A stretch of 64,000 nt of DNA, taken from assembly GCF_001514145.1 (NCBI RefSeq), contig NZ_KQ948658.1, forward strand, positions 799,274 through 863,273. The letters run 5' to 3'. Source of the stretch: Streptomyces canus. GTDB lineage: Bacteria > Actinomycetota > Actinomycetes > Streptomycetales > Streptomycetaceae. Under the pieces are notes generated by a model. It searched no databases. It saw only the letters and a program-made list of their open reading frames with translations, and was not told the DNA's origin. Made by a program: the position numbers and the translations under genes. This document shows, piece after piece, positions 1 through 7,385 of the stretch; position 1 is the first letter of the stretch, and each line of letters opens with the position of its first letter.

Positions 1-2
1 GC

Positions 3-119
3 GTCCTCCTGATCGGCTGGTCCTTCCTGTCCTCCGTGCGCCGCAACAGGGCACTGGCGGCCGCCGAGGGAAAAGCCCAGGGCTCGGACGAGAAGACTGA
101 GGTCTCGTCCGGGGTGTGA
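3..119 (+). CDS. C-terminal end of a membrane protein (partial)
   Basis: Only the last 38 codons are inside the window. They read as a hydrophobic stretch (VLLIGWSFLSSV) followed by a short charged tail (RRNRALAAAEGKAQ...), ending in TGA, which is what the last transmembrane helix and cytoplasmic tail of an integral membrane protein look like. Its position directly upstream of TerA and TerD would fit a TerC/DUF475-type membrane protein of the tellurium-resistance neighbourhood, but that is inference from context; too little sequence is left to assign a family. Confidence 0.5.
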   Translation, partial: VLLIGWSFLSSVRRNRALAAAEGKAQGSDEKTEVSSGV

Positions 120-148
120 CACCCTTCCTGGTGAGGAACGCTCTGAGC

Positions 149-173
149 GGGGCGGCCGGCCTCCGGCCGCCCC
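149..173 (+). terminator. Intrinsic-terminator-like hairpin after the partial gene
   Basis: Perfect 11-bp inverted repeat (GGGGCGGCCGG / CCGGCCGCCCC) with a 3-base loop, followed a few bases later by TTTTC. It lies 30 bases after the stop of the first gene and before the TerA start, so TerA is probably transcribed separately. Confidence 0.75.
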
Positions 174-208
174 GCCGGTTTTCTCCAAAGTGAACATGGG
201 GGGCGGGA

Positions 209-946
209 ATGGGCTTCTTGGACGGACTCCGGGGCGGCCGCGAGGTCGACTTCGACTCGGGCAGCGCGGCCAGCAACGCGATCGAACTGACCAAGCGGCA
301 CAACCGGGTCTCCCTCACCAAGCAGGGCGCGGCGACCGGGAACCTCCGAGTCAACCTGACCTGGCGGATGCGGACCTCCGACATCGGGGGCTCACAGCGG
401 GAGTCGCTGCTGCGGCACCCCTTCAAGGCGCTCAAGCCGCCGGAGGTCCTCGGCCACAGCCAGAGCATGGTCAACGTCGACCTCGACCTGGGCTGCCTGT
501 ACGAGCTGGCCGACGGCACGAAGGGCGTCGTCCAACCGCTCGGTGGACTGCTGGGGGACGTCAACGCACCGCCGTACGTGAAGCTCAGCGGGGACGACCG
601 GTTCGGGTCGGCGTCCGGCGAGACGATGTACGTCAACCTCGATCACCGCGACCAGATCAAGCGGCTGCTGGTCTTCGTGTACATCTACGACCAGACGCCG
701 GCGTTCGACCGTACGCACGCCATCGTGACGCTGTACCCGAGCAATGGGCCGCGGATCGAGATAGGTCTCGACGAGCGGCACCCTCAGGCCCGCTCCTGTG
801 CCGTCGTGATGATCGAGAACATCAAGGGCGAGCTCATCGTGCGGCGCGAGGTGCAGTTCGTGTACGGGTTCCAGGGCGAGCTGGACCGGCTGTACGGGTG
901 GGGGCTCCAGTGGGGGCGGGGTTACAAGGCCAAGGCGGACCGGTGA
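209..946 (+). CDS. terA: TerA-like tellurium resistance family protein
   Basis: 245 residues with TerD-superfamily beta-sandwich features: DLDLGCLYELADG at 91-103 and SGDDRFG at 127-133, the acidic clusters expected to bind Ca2+ in this family, then a second half ending in the TerA-like pattern LDRLYGWGLQWGRGYKAK. The ATG at 209 follows a purine-rich GGGGGGCGGGA. TerA/TerD proteins are cytoplasmic, membrane-associated metal-binding stress proteins; the precise activity is unknown. It sits next to a convergent TerD and to the lyase/PRTase/HAD genes that typically accompany Ter proteins in actinobacteria. The family call is firm; the name TerA rather than generic TerD-family is a little less so. 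Confidence 0.85.
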   Translation: MGFLDGLRGGREVDFDSGSAASNAIELTKRHNRVSLTKQGAATGNLRVNLTWRMRTSDIGGSQRESLLRHPFKALKPPEVLGHSQSMVNVDLDLGCLYELADGTKGVVQPLGGLLGDVNAPPYVKLSGDDRFGSASGETMYVNLDHRDQIKRLLVFVYIYDQTPAFDRTHAIVTLYPSNGPRIEIGLDERHPQARSCAVVMIENIKGELIVRREVQFVYGFQGELDRLYGWGLQWGRGYKAKADR

Positions 947-952
947 GGGTCG

Positions 953-1750
953 CTACCGTCCGATGAACTGCGGCCCCTGCGGAGGCATACGGAACTCCGC
1001 CGCAGCCGGTACCGGAGTCACCGGCTGCGGGTAGCCGTAGCCCGACGCCGCCACGGGGGCTGTCGCCGGGGTCGCCTGCTGGGGGTAGCCGTAGGCCGGC
1101 TGGGTGGGGACCGAGGTGGCCGACTGGGCCGGTTGCTCCGGGGGCAGGGGGAACGACGTGGCCTCGGGCTGGGACGGGGTCTCCGCGGAGTCGGACTCGT
1201 CCACCACGATGCCGAAGTCGGTGGCCAGGCCCTGGAGGCCCTCCGCGTAGCCCTCGCCCAGGGCGCGGAACTTCCAGCCCTCGCCGCGGCGGTACAGCTC
1301 GCCGCAGATCAGGGCGGTCTCCTCGCCCGTCTCCGGCTTGATGTCGAAGTAGAGCAGCGGCTCGCCGTCGGCGACCGAAGCGTCGTACAACAGGATGCGC
1401 AGGCCCTGCACGCGGCCGAAGGTGGGGTTGCCCACCGACTCTTCGTCCACCGACGCGACCAGGAGAATCTGGCTGACGTCGGGCTCGACACCGGCCAGAT
1501 CTGTCTGGATCGTGTCGGTGGGACCCTCGGCGACGCGCTTCTTGCCGAGGAGCCAGACCTTCCCGGAGGGGTGCCGGGGCTGGTTGTAGAAGACGAAGTC
1601 CTCGTCGGATCGCACACGACCGTCGGGGCCGAGGAGGAGCGCCGAGGCATCGACGACCGGGACCCCCTGCCCGGGCGCCCAGCGCAGCACGGCGCGTACC
1701 GTGGTGGCTTCCAGCGGGACGTTCGATCCCTTCAGCATGGCGTGCGTCAT
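953..1750 (-). CDS. terD: TerD-family protein with long Pro/Gln/Tyr-rich tail
   Basis: 265 residues. The TerD domain occupies roughly 1-182: MLKGSNVPL near the start, [13 protein letters not shown] (34-46), [10 protein letters not shown] (51-60) and [18 protein letters not shown] (151-168), all TerD hallmarks with the acidic residues that bind calcium. Residues 185-265 are a low-complexity tail rich in Pro, Gln, Ala and Tyr, with YGYPQ-type repeats, probably disordered; many TerD proteins stop before this. The ATG at 1750 has AGGA upstream; an in-frame ATG at 1738 would also give the canonical MLKG start. It converges on terA with only 6 bases between the stops. Confidence 0.9.
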   Translation of the reverse strand: MTHAMLKGSNVPLEATTVRAVLRWAPGQGVPVVDASALLLGPDGRVRSDEDFVFYNQPRHPSGKVWLLGKKRVAEGPTDTIQTDLAGVEPDVSQILLVASVDEESVGNPTFGRVQGLRILLYDASVADGEPLLYFDIKPETGEETALICGELYRRGEGWKFRALGEGYAEGLQGLATDFGIVVDESDSAETPSQPEATSFPLPPEQPAQSATSVPTQPAYGYPQQATPATAPVAASGYGYPQPVTPVPAAAEFRMPPQGPQFIGR

Positions 1751-1925
1751 GCGGTCATCCTGCCCTCTCGGTCCTGGTCACGACAACGCGGGGGTGCGGG
1801 ATAGCGGTTTGTCTGCGTTACCTGAAATTCATGCCCGGTGGGAACCTCGGACATGGGTACCTACGTACTATTACCGGCCACCTGTGATCGGTTCACAGGC
1901 GGCACAACTGCCACGGGGGAGTCAT

Positions 1926-3089
1926 ATGCGTCATTTCGGGCACATCGCCCCTGAGGTGCGTCAGCGCCTCTTCCACCAGGAGCCCTGCGAGTTCACCGCG
2001 GATTCCTCGGCCCGGCTGCTCTCCGCGGCCCTGGGTGCCACGCTCTACAGTCCGGCCACGCGGCCGCGGCTCGCCGACGACATCGTCAAGCAGACCGGAC
2101 GCGGCGTGGTCTCGATGGTGCTGTGCCTGGAAGACTCGATCGGTGACGACGACGTCGCAGAGGGCGAGGAGAACCTCGTCCGGCAGTTCACGGACCTCGC
2201 GGACCGGCAGGTGGACCCGCCCCTGCTCTTCATCCGGGTCCGCCACCCCGAGCAGATCCCCGATCTCGTACGACGACTCGGCCCCGCCGTCCGGCTGCTG
2301 TCCGGATTCGTGCTCCCGAAGTTCACCGAGGAACGCGGCATCCCCTTCCTGGAGGCACTCTCCGGCGCCGAGGTCGCGAGCGGACACCGGCTCTTCGCCA
2401 TGCCCGTGCTGGAGTCTCCGGAGCTGCTCTACCGGGAGACGCGCGTAGAGACCCTGGAGGGCATCGCGCGCGCGGTGGACAAGTACCGCGACCGGGTCCT
2501 GGCGCTGCGCCTCGGCGTCACCGACTTCTGCTCCTCCTACGGCCTGCGCCGCGCCCCCGACATGACCGCCTGGGACGTCCAGATCGTCGCCTCCGTGATC
2601 GCCGACGTGGTGAACATGCTGGGCCGCGCCGACGGCACCGGCTTCACCGTGACCGGGCCGGTCTGGGAGTACTTCCGGGTCCAGGAGCGCATGTTCAAGC
2701 CGCAGCTGCGCCGCAGCCCCTTCCTGGAGGGACAGGCCGAGGAACTGCGCGAGGCGCTCATCGAGCACGCCATGGACGGCCTGCTGCGCGAGATCACCCT
2801 CGACCAGGCCAACGGCCTGCTCGGCAAGACCTGCATCCACCCCTCTCACGTGCTGCCCGTGCACGCACTGTCCGTGGTCAGCCACGAGGAGTTCAGTGAC
2901 GCGCAGGACATCCTGCGGCCCGAGCGCGGCGGCGGCGGGGTGCTGAGGTCGCAGTACACGAACAAAATGAATGAAGTGAAGCCGCATCGCGCCTGGGCCG
3001 AGCGGACCCTGCTGCGCGCCGAGGTCTTCGGGGTGGCCAACGAGGACATCGGCTTCGTGGAGCTGCTCGCCGCCGGAATCTCCGGCTGA
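1926..3089 (+). CDS. HpcH/HpaI aldolase / citrate-lyase-beta-like protein
   Basis: 387 residues. A TIM-barrel C-C bond lyase of the CitE/HpcH type: MVLCLEDSI (64-72) carries the acidic residues that bind Mg2+, FIRVR (102-106) the substrate-binding arginine, and FVLPKF (128-133) and MPVLESPEL (159-167) follow with the second metal-binding glutamate. The ATG at 1926 follows GGGGGA; the open frame extends further upstream but without family similarity. It begins a plus-strand row with the PRTase fusion and HAD phosphatase. In comparative work on Ter systems this trio has been proposed as a biosynthetic module for a nucleoside-like metabolite; the substrate is unknown. Confidence 0.85.
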   Translation: MRHFGHIAPEVRQRLFHQEPCEFTADSSARLLSAALGATLYSPATRPRLADDIVKQTGRGVVSMVLCLEDSIGDDDVAEGEENLVRQFTDLADRQVDPPLLFIRVRHPEQIPDLVRRLGPAVRLLSGFVLPKFTEERGIPFLEALSGAEVASGHRLFAMPVLESPELLYRETRVETLEGIARAVDKYRDRVLALRLGVTDFCSSYGLRRAPDMTAWDVQIVASVIADVVNMLGRADGTGFTVTGPVWEYFRVQERMFKPQLRRSPFLEGQAEELREALIEHAMDGLLREITLDQANGLLGKTCIHPSHVLPVHALSVVSHEEFSDAQDILRPERGGGGVLRSQYTNKMNEVKPHRAWAERTLLRAEVFGVANEDIGFVELLAAGISG

Positions 3090-3095
3090 CCATCC

Positions 3096-5570
3096 GTGGA
3101 CACCAAGGGACGCATGAACAAGGCAGTGAACGACCGGGTCTGGTCGGGGACGTGGGTCGCCGACCGGCTCGGCGTCGAACTCGTGGGCGACAGCCGGCTG
3201 ACCGACCTGCTGGGACTGGCGCTGCGCCGCAACCCCAAGCGGGCCCATCTGCTGGTCTCCAACGTGCTGGGCAAGCACGTCCCGCAGTCGCCGTCGGTGG
3301 TCTACGGCCAGGGCTTCGCGCTGGGCCGCAGGGTCCGCGACCTGCTGGGCGACGAGGAGGCGGCCAGGGCGGTCGTCCTCGGCTACGCGGAGACGGCGAC
3401 AGGTCTCGGCCACTCCGTCGCCGACGGCATCGCCCTCGCCCCCTACCTCCACTCCACCCGCCGCCCGGTCCCCGGCGTGACCCCGGCGGGCGGCTTCGAG
3501 GAGTCCCACTCCCACGCCACGAGTCATCTGCTGTTGCCGGAGGACCCGGCCCTGCTGGCCGGGGACGGCCCATTGGTCCTCGTGGACGACGAGTTCTCGA
3601 CGGGCAACACGGTCCTGAACACGATCAGGGATCTGCACGGACGGTATCCGCGGAGCCGGTACGTGGTGGTCGCCCTGGTGGACATGCGGTCGGAGGAGGA
3701 CGCCGGCCGGCTGGACGCTTTCGCGCGGGAGATCGACGCGCGGGTGGACCTGGTGGCAGCGGCTTCGGGCACCGTACGCCTGCCGGAGGGGGTCCTGGAA
3801 AGGGGCCAGGACCTTGTAGCGAGGCATGAGGTGTCCCACCCAGGGGCGCGGGGAACTGCGCGCCCAGCCCCCACCCGCCCGCACCCGGCAATCAACCGCA
3901 TAGACCTCTCGTGGCCCCGATACCTCCCGGACGGAGGCCGCCACGGATTCACCCCGGCACACCGAATACGCCTGGAATCCGCCCTCCCCGCCATGGCCGC
4001 AAGGCTTGCCGAGGCCCTCCCGGCAGACGCGCACCGCGTGCACATCCTCGGCTTCGAAGAGTTCATGTACGCCCCCCTGAGACTCGCCCGAGAACTCGAA
4101 CAGGTCGCTGAAGGCGTCGACGTGACCTACTCCACCACCACCCGCTCACCGGTGCTCGCCGTCGACGACCCCGGCTACGCCATCCGCAGCCGGATCGTCT
4201 TCCCCGCCCACGACACCCCCGCCGACGGTCCCGGCGACCGCTACGCGTACAACGTCGCCGGCGCCGGTTTCGACGCGATCGTCGCCGTGATCGACTCCAC
4301 CGCCGACACCCCCGAACTGCACGCCCCCGACGGCCTCCTGGCCCAACTCGCCGCGCACACCCGGCAGGTCGTCCTCGCCGTCGTCCCCAGCTACACCCCC
4401 GAAAGGCTCCCCATGCTCTCCGAGCCCCTCCGCGGCCCCGCCTTCTCCTCGTACGCCCCCGAGGAGGTCGGCTGGCTGCTCCAGGACCTCTCGGACGTCA
4501 CGCTGGAGGCGCCGACCGAGGAGCGCGAGGAGGCCATCCAGAGCGGCGGCGCGCACTACGCGGAGTCGCTGCCGGTGGAGTACCAGCCGAGCGACCAGTA
4601 CCAGGAGCTGTTCCGGACGGCCCTGCGGGAGTCCTCCGCGAGGCTCGCCCAGGCGGTCGGCGCGGTGACGGAGATCGTGCTCCAGGAGCGCTCGCCCCGC
4701 CCCGTCCTGGTCTCCCTCGCCCGGGCCGGCACCCCCGTCGGCGTCCTGATGCGCCGCTGGGCCCAGTTCCGCCACGGCCTCGAACTGCCTCACTACGCGG
4801 TCTCGATCGTCCGGGGCCGCGGCATCGACGCCAACGCCCTGCGCTGGCTGGCCGGACACCACGACCCCGCCGACGTCGTGTTCGTCGACGGCTGGACCGG
4901 CAAGGGCGCGATCACGCGTGAACTGACCGAAGCGATAAAGCAGTTCGAGGCCGAGGGCGGTGCCGTCGGCTTCGACCCGGAGATCGCCGTACTCGCCGAC
5001 CCGGGCTCGTGCGTGAAGACGTACGGCACCCGCGAGGACTTCCTCATCCCCTCCGCGTGTCTCAACTCCACGGTGTCCGGCCTGATTTCGCGCACGGTCC
5101 TGCGCGCGGACCTGGTCGGCCCGGACGACTTCCACGGCGCGAAGTTCTACCGCGAACTCGCCGGTGGGGACGTGTCGGTGGAATTCCTGGACGCCGTCGC
5201 CGCCCGCTTCCCGGAGGTCGCCGAGGCGGTCGGCGCACAGGTCAAGGAGCTCCTCTCCAGTGACCGGGAGCCCACCTGGGAGGGCTGGGCGGCCGTCGAG
5301 CGCATCAGTGAGGAGTACGGCATCCACGACGTCAACCTCGTCAAGCCGGGCGTCGGCGAGACCACGCGGGTGCTGCTGCGCCGGGTGCCCTGGAAGATCC
5401 TGGCGCGGGCCGGGGCGGGCGCCGACCTGGACCACGTACGCCTGTTGGCCGAGCAGAGAGGTGTCCCGGTGGAAGAGGTCGCCGAACTCCCGTACACCTG
5501 CCTGGGGTTGATCCACCCCAAGTACACGCGGGGCGCGACGGGCGCCGACGGCAGGGCGGTGACCCTCTGA
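3096..5570 (+). CDS. PRTase - TRSP - StiP-type PRTase - PELOTA fusion protein of Ter operon
   Basis: 824 residues from the GTG at 3096 (an ATG at 3114 after AAGGGA is an equally good start). The N-terminal part is an orotate-PRTase-like domain with the PRPP motif VLVDDEFSTGNT (161-172). Residues about 270-475 resemble the TRSP domain; the next block holds a second PRTase-like/StiP-type motif set (VSLARAGTPVG 539-549, FVDGWTGKGA 596-605); and the C-terminus (about 735-812, VLLRRVPW ... LPYTCLGLIHPKY) resembles the PELOTA RNA-binding domain. Many Ter operons carry these as separate proteins. Residues 249-267 are encoded by a short interspersed repeat also found between genes elsewhere in the window. 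It overlaps the HAD gene by one base (TGATG). Confidence 0.85.
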   Translation: MDTKGRMNKAVNDRVWSGTWVADRLGVELVGDSRLTDLLGLALRRNPKRAHLLVSNVLGKHVPQSPSVVYGQGFALGRRVRDLLGDEEAARAVVLGYAETATGLGHSVADGIALAPYLHSTRRPVPGVTPAGGFEESHSHATSHLLLPEDPALLAGDGPLVLVDDEFSTGNTVLNTIRDLHGRYPRSRYVVVALVDMRSEEDAGRLDAFAREIDARVDLVAAASGTVRLPEGVLERGQDLVARHEVSHPGARGTARPAPTRPHPAINRIDLSWPRYLPDGGRHGFTPAHRIRLESALPAMAARLAEALPADAHRVHILGFEEFMYAPLRLARELEQVAEGVDVTYSTTTRSPVLAVDDPGYAIRSRIVFPAHDTPADGPGDRYAYNVAGAGFDAIVAVIDSTADTPELHAPDGLLAQLAAHTRQVVLAVVPSYTPERLPMLSEPLRGPAFSSYAPEEVGWLLQDLSDVTLEAPTEEREEAIQSGGAHYAESLPVEYQPSDQYQELFRTALRESSARLAQAVGAVTEIVLQERSPRPVLVSLARAGTPVGVLMRRWAQFRHGLELPHYAVSIVRGRGIDANALRWLAGHHDPADVVFVDGWTGKGAITRELTEAIKQFEAEGGAVGFDPEIAVLADPGSCVKTYGTREDFLIPSACLNSTVSGLISRTVLRADLVGPDDFHGAKFYRELAGGDVSVEFLDAVAARFPEVAEAVGAQVKELLSSDREPTWEGWAAVERISEEYGIHDVNLVKPGVGETTRVLLRRVPWKILARAGAGADLDHVRLLAEQRGVPVEEVAELPYTCLGLIHPKYTRGATGADGRAVTL
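3841..3897 (+). repeat. Short interspersed repeat inside a coding sequence
   Basis: The stretch beginning AGGGGCGCGGGGAACTGCGC and running through CCAGCCCCCACC to the region of GCACCCG is nearly identical to 35876-35930, where it lies between genes (first 34 positions, one mismatch). Here it is read in frame and adds a Gly/Ala/Arg/Pro-rich peptide to the linker after the first PRTase domain. Confidence 0.85.
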
Positions 5571-6394
5571 TGCCGACGCAGCCTCCGGTGCTCGTGGCGA
5601 GCGACCTCGACCGTACGCTCATCTACTCCGCCGCCGCCCTGGCGCTCACCATGCCGGACGCGCGGGCGCCCCGGCTGCTCTGCGTCGAGGTGCACGAGAG
5701 CAGGCCGCTGTCGTACATGACGGAGACCGCGGCCGGGCTGCTCTCCGAGCTCGGGGACGCGGCGGTCTTCGTGCCGACGACGACCCGCACCCGCAAGCAG
5801 TACCAGCGCATCAACCTGCCGGGCCCCGCGCCCACGTACGCGATCTGTGCGAACGGTGGCCACCTGCTGGTCGACGGCGTCACCGACCTCGACTGGCACA
5901 CCCGCGTCACGGCCCGCCTCGCCGACGAGTGCGCACCCCTGGAGGAGATCCGCGCGCACCTCCAGGAGACGGCCGATCCCCTGTGGGTGCGCAAGCACCG
6001 GATCGCCGAGGATCTCTTCGTCTACCTCGTCGTCGAGCGTGAACTGCTGCCCGAGGACTGGGTGAAGGAGCTCGCGGTGTGGGCCGAGAACCGCGGCTGG
6101 ACGGTCTCCCTCCAGGGCCGCAAGATCTATGCCGTCCCCAAGCCGCTCACCAAGAGCGCGGCCATGCGCGAGGTGGCCCGTCGCACCGGCGCCTCCCTGA
6201 CGCTGGCCGCGGGTGACTCCCTGCTCGACGCCGACCTGCTCCTCGCGGCCGACCGGGGCTGGCGGCCCGGACACGGGGAGCTGGCGGACGTGGGCTGGAC
6301 GGCTCCGGCGATCACCGCGCTGCCGGAGCGGGGTGTCGCGGCGGGGGAGCGGATCCTGCGGGAGCTCCTCAGGACGGCTCGGACACCTCAGTAG
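5570..6394 (+). CDS. HAD-superfamily phosphatase of Ter operon
   Basis: 274 residues. Motif I DLDRTLIY (11-18) gives the aspartate nucleophile and the +2 acid; the C-terminal AAGDSLLDADLLLAAD supplies the Mg2+-binding acidic motif IV; a conserved Lys lies in KSAAMREVA. The cap region between is of the Cof/sucrose-phosphatase kind. The start ATG shares its A with the stop TGA of the PRTase fusion (TGATG), so the two are probably translationally coupled. The gene likely dephosphorylates the product of the neighbouring PRTase/lyase module (inference). Its last 26 bases overlap the convergent DedA gene. Confidence 0.85.
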   Translation: MPTQPPVLVASDLDRTLIYSAAALALTMPDARAPRLLCVEVHESRPLSYMTETAAGLLSELGDAAVFVPTTTRTRKQYQRINLPGPAPTYAICANGGHLLVDGVTDLDWHTRVTARLADECAPLEEIRAHLQETADPLWVRKHRIAEDLFVYLVVERELLPEDWVKELAVWAENRGWTVSLQGRKIYAVPKPLTKSAAMREVARRTGASLTLAAGDSLLDADLLLAADRGWRPGHGELADVGWTAPAITALPERGVAAGERILRELLRTARTPQ

Positions 6395-7001
6395 GGCTCG
6401 GTCGGCCTCGCCGCAGCAGTCGTACGGCTATGAAGGCCACGAGAGCGAGCACGGCGACCGCGAGGACGACCTTCGAGTACGCGGACACGATGTCGGTGAC
6501 CTGGGTCCAGTTGGCGCCCAGGGCGTGGCCCGCGAGGACGAACGCCGTGTTCCACAGGGCGCTGCCCACGGTGGTCAGCGTCAGGAACACGGGCAGCGGC
6601 ATGCGTTCGACGCCGGCCGGGACGGAGACGAGGCTGCGGAAGACCGGGATCATCCGGCCGAAGAACACCGCCTTGGTGCCGTGCCGCAGGAACCAGGCCT
6701 CGGTCCGCTCGATGTCCGAGACCTTGACGAGGGGCAGCCGGGCCGCGAGTGCCACCGTGCGGTCCCGGCCGAGGAGCGCGCCGACGCCGTAGAGCGCGAG
6801 GGCGCCGATCACCGAGCCCGCCGTCGTCCACAGCAGCACGGCGACCAGGCTCATCCGGCCGGTGCTCGCCGCGAAGCCCGCGAGCGGCAGGATCGCCTCG
6901 CTCGGGATGGGCGGGAAGAGGTTCTCCAGGGCGATGGCGATCCCGGCACCGGGCGCGCCGAGCGTGTCCATGAGGCCGTTGACCCAGTCGATGGCTGACA
7001 T
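6369..7001 (-). CDS. DedA-family membrane protein
   Basis: 210 residues with the DedA/VTT core: an early ENLFPPIPSEAILPLAGF re-entrant motif, hydrophobic segments around 35-60, an internal GRMIPVFRSLVSVPAGVERM motif with the conserved arginine, and two final helices (VFLTLTTVGSALWNTAFVLAG and VVLAVAVLALVAFIAVRLL). DedA proteins are inner-membrane transporters or flippases, some of them for undecaprenyl phosphate or phosphatidylethanolamine; the substrate here is unknown. A second, more diverged DedA paralogue lies at 27568-28179. Confidence 0.9.
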   Translation of the reverse strand: MSAIDWVNGLMDTLGAPGAGIAIALENLFPPIPSEAILPLAGFAASTGRMSLVAVLLWTTAGSVIGALALYGVGALLGRDRTVALAARLPLVKVSDIERTEAWFLRHGTKAVFFGRMIPVFRSLVSVPAGVERMPLPVFLTLTTVGSALWNTAFVLAGHALGANWTQVTDIVSAYSKVVLAVAVLALVAFIAVRLLRRGRPSPTEVSEPS

Positions 7002-7058
7002 GGGCCCACGCTAGGGAGGCGGACCTGAAGGCAGCCTGAAGCGGTCTTCGTACGGCGG

Positions 7059-7283
7059 TCAGCCGCAGCAGCCTCCGCCGCAGCAGCCGCCTCCACCGCC
7101 GCCACCCGCCTGGGGGGCCGGGGCCGACGCGGACGCCGAGCCGCCCACCGCCACCGTGGACAGCAGCTTCACCGTGTCGTCGTGGCCCGCCGGGCAGTCG
7201 GCGGGGGCGGAGGACTCGGCCATGGGACGGCTCAGTTCGAAGGTGTCGCCGCAGGTCCGGCAGCGGTACTCGTAGCGAGGCAT
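7059..7283 (-). CDS. FmdB-type zinc-ribbon protein with CCGGGCCG tail
   Basis: 74 residues from the ATG at 7283 (a GTG two codons upstream is possible). MPRYEYRCRTCGDTFELSRP is the classical FmdB start, with CxxC as the first half of a zinc site and CPAGH as the second. The middle is Ala/Ser/Pro linker, and the protein ends in a run of glycines with two Cys-Cys pairs (CCGGGCCG), a possible second metal or redox site. Members of this family are regulatory or folding-related, without a defined function. It is oriented away from the divergent PhoD gene. Confidence 0.85.
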   Translation of the reverse strand: MPRYEYRCRTCGDTFELSRPMAESSAPADCPAGHDDTVKLLSTVAVGGSASASAPAPQAGGGGGGGCCGGGCCG

Positions 7284-7385
7284 GAGCACAGGTTAACCGG
7301 CGGCCCGGCGGGGTGCCCTAATTATTACCTTTGTCCGGTTAGCATACGGGGGTTCTCTGCCGACGATCAACCCTGGGGGGACCCC

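Noticed and set aside
1893..4043. 716-codon minus-strand open frame
   Set aside because: It is antisense to the lyase and PRTase genes, Arg/Gly/His-rich and without motifs: a shadow produced by GC-rich codon bias. The long antisense frames at 9169-11235, 14941-16074, 37969-39141 and 45259-47091 were discarded for the same reason.
7290..7385. PHO box upstream of the PhoD phosphatase
   Set aside because: GGTTAACCGG slightly resembles one half-site, but no pair of GTTCACC-type direct repeats at 11-base spacing is present.
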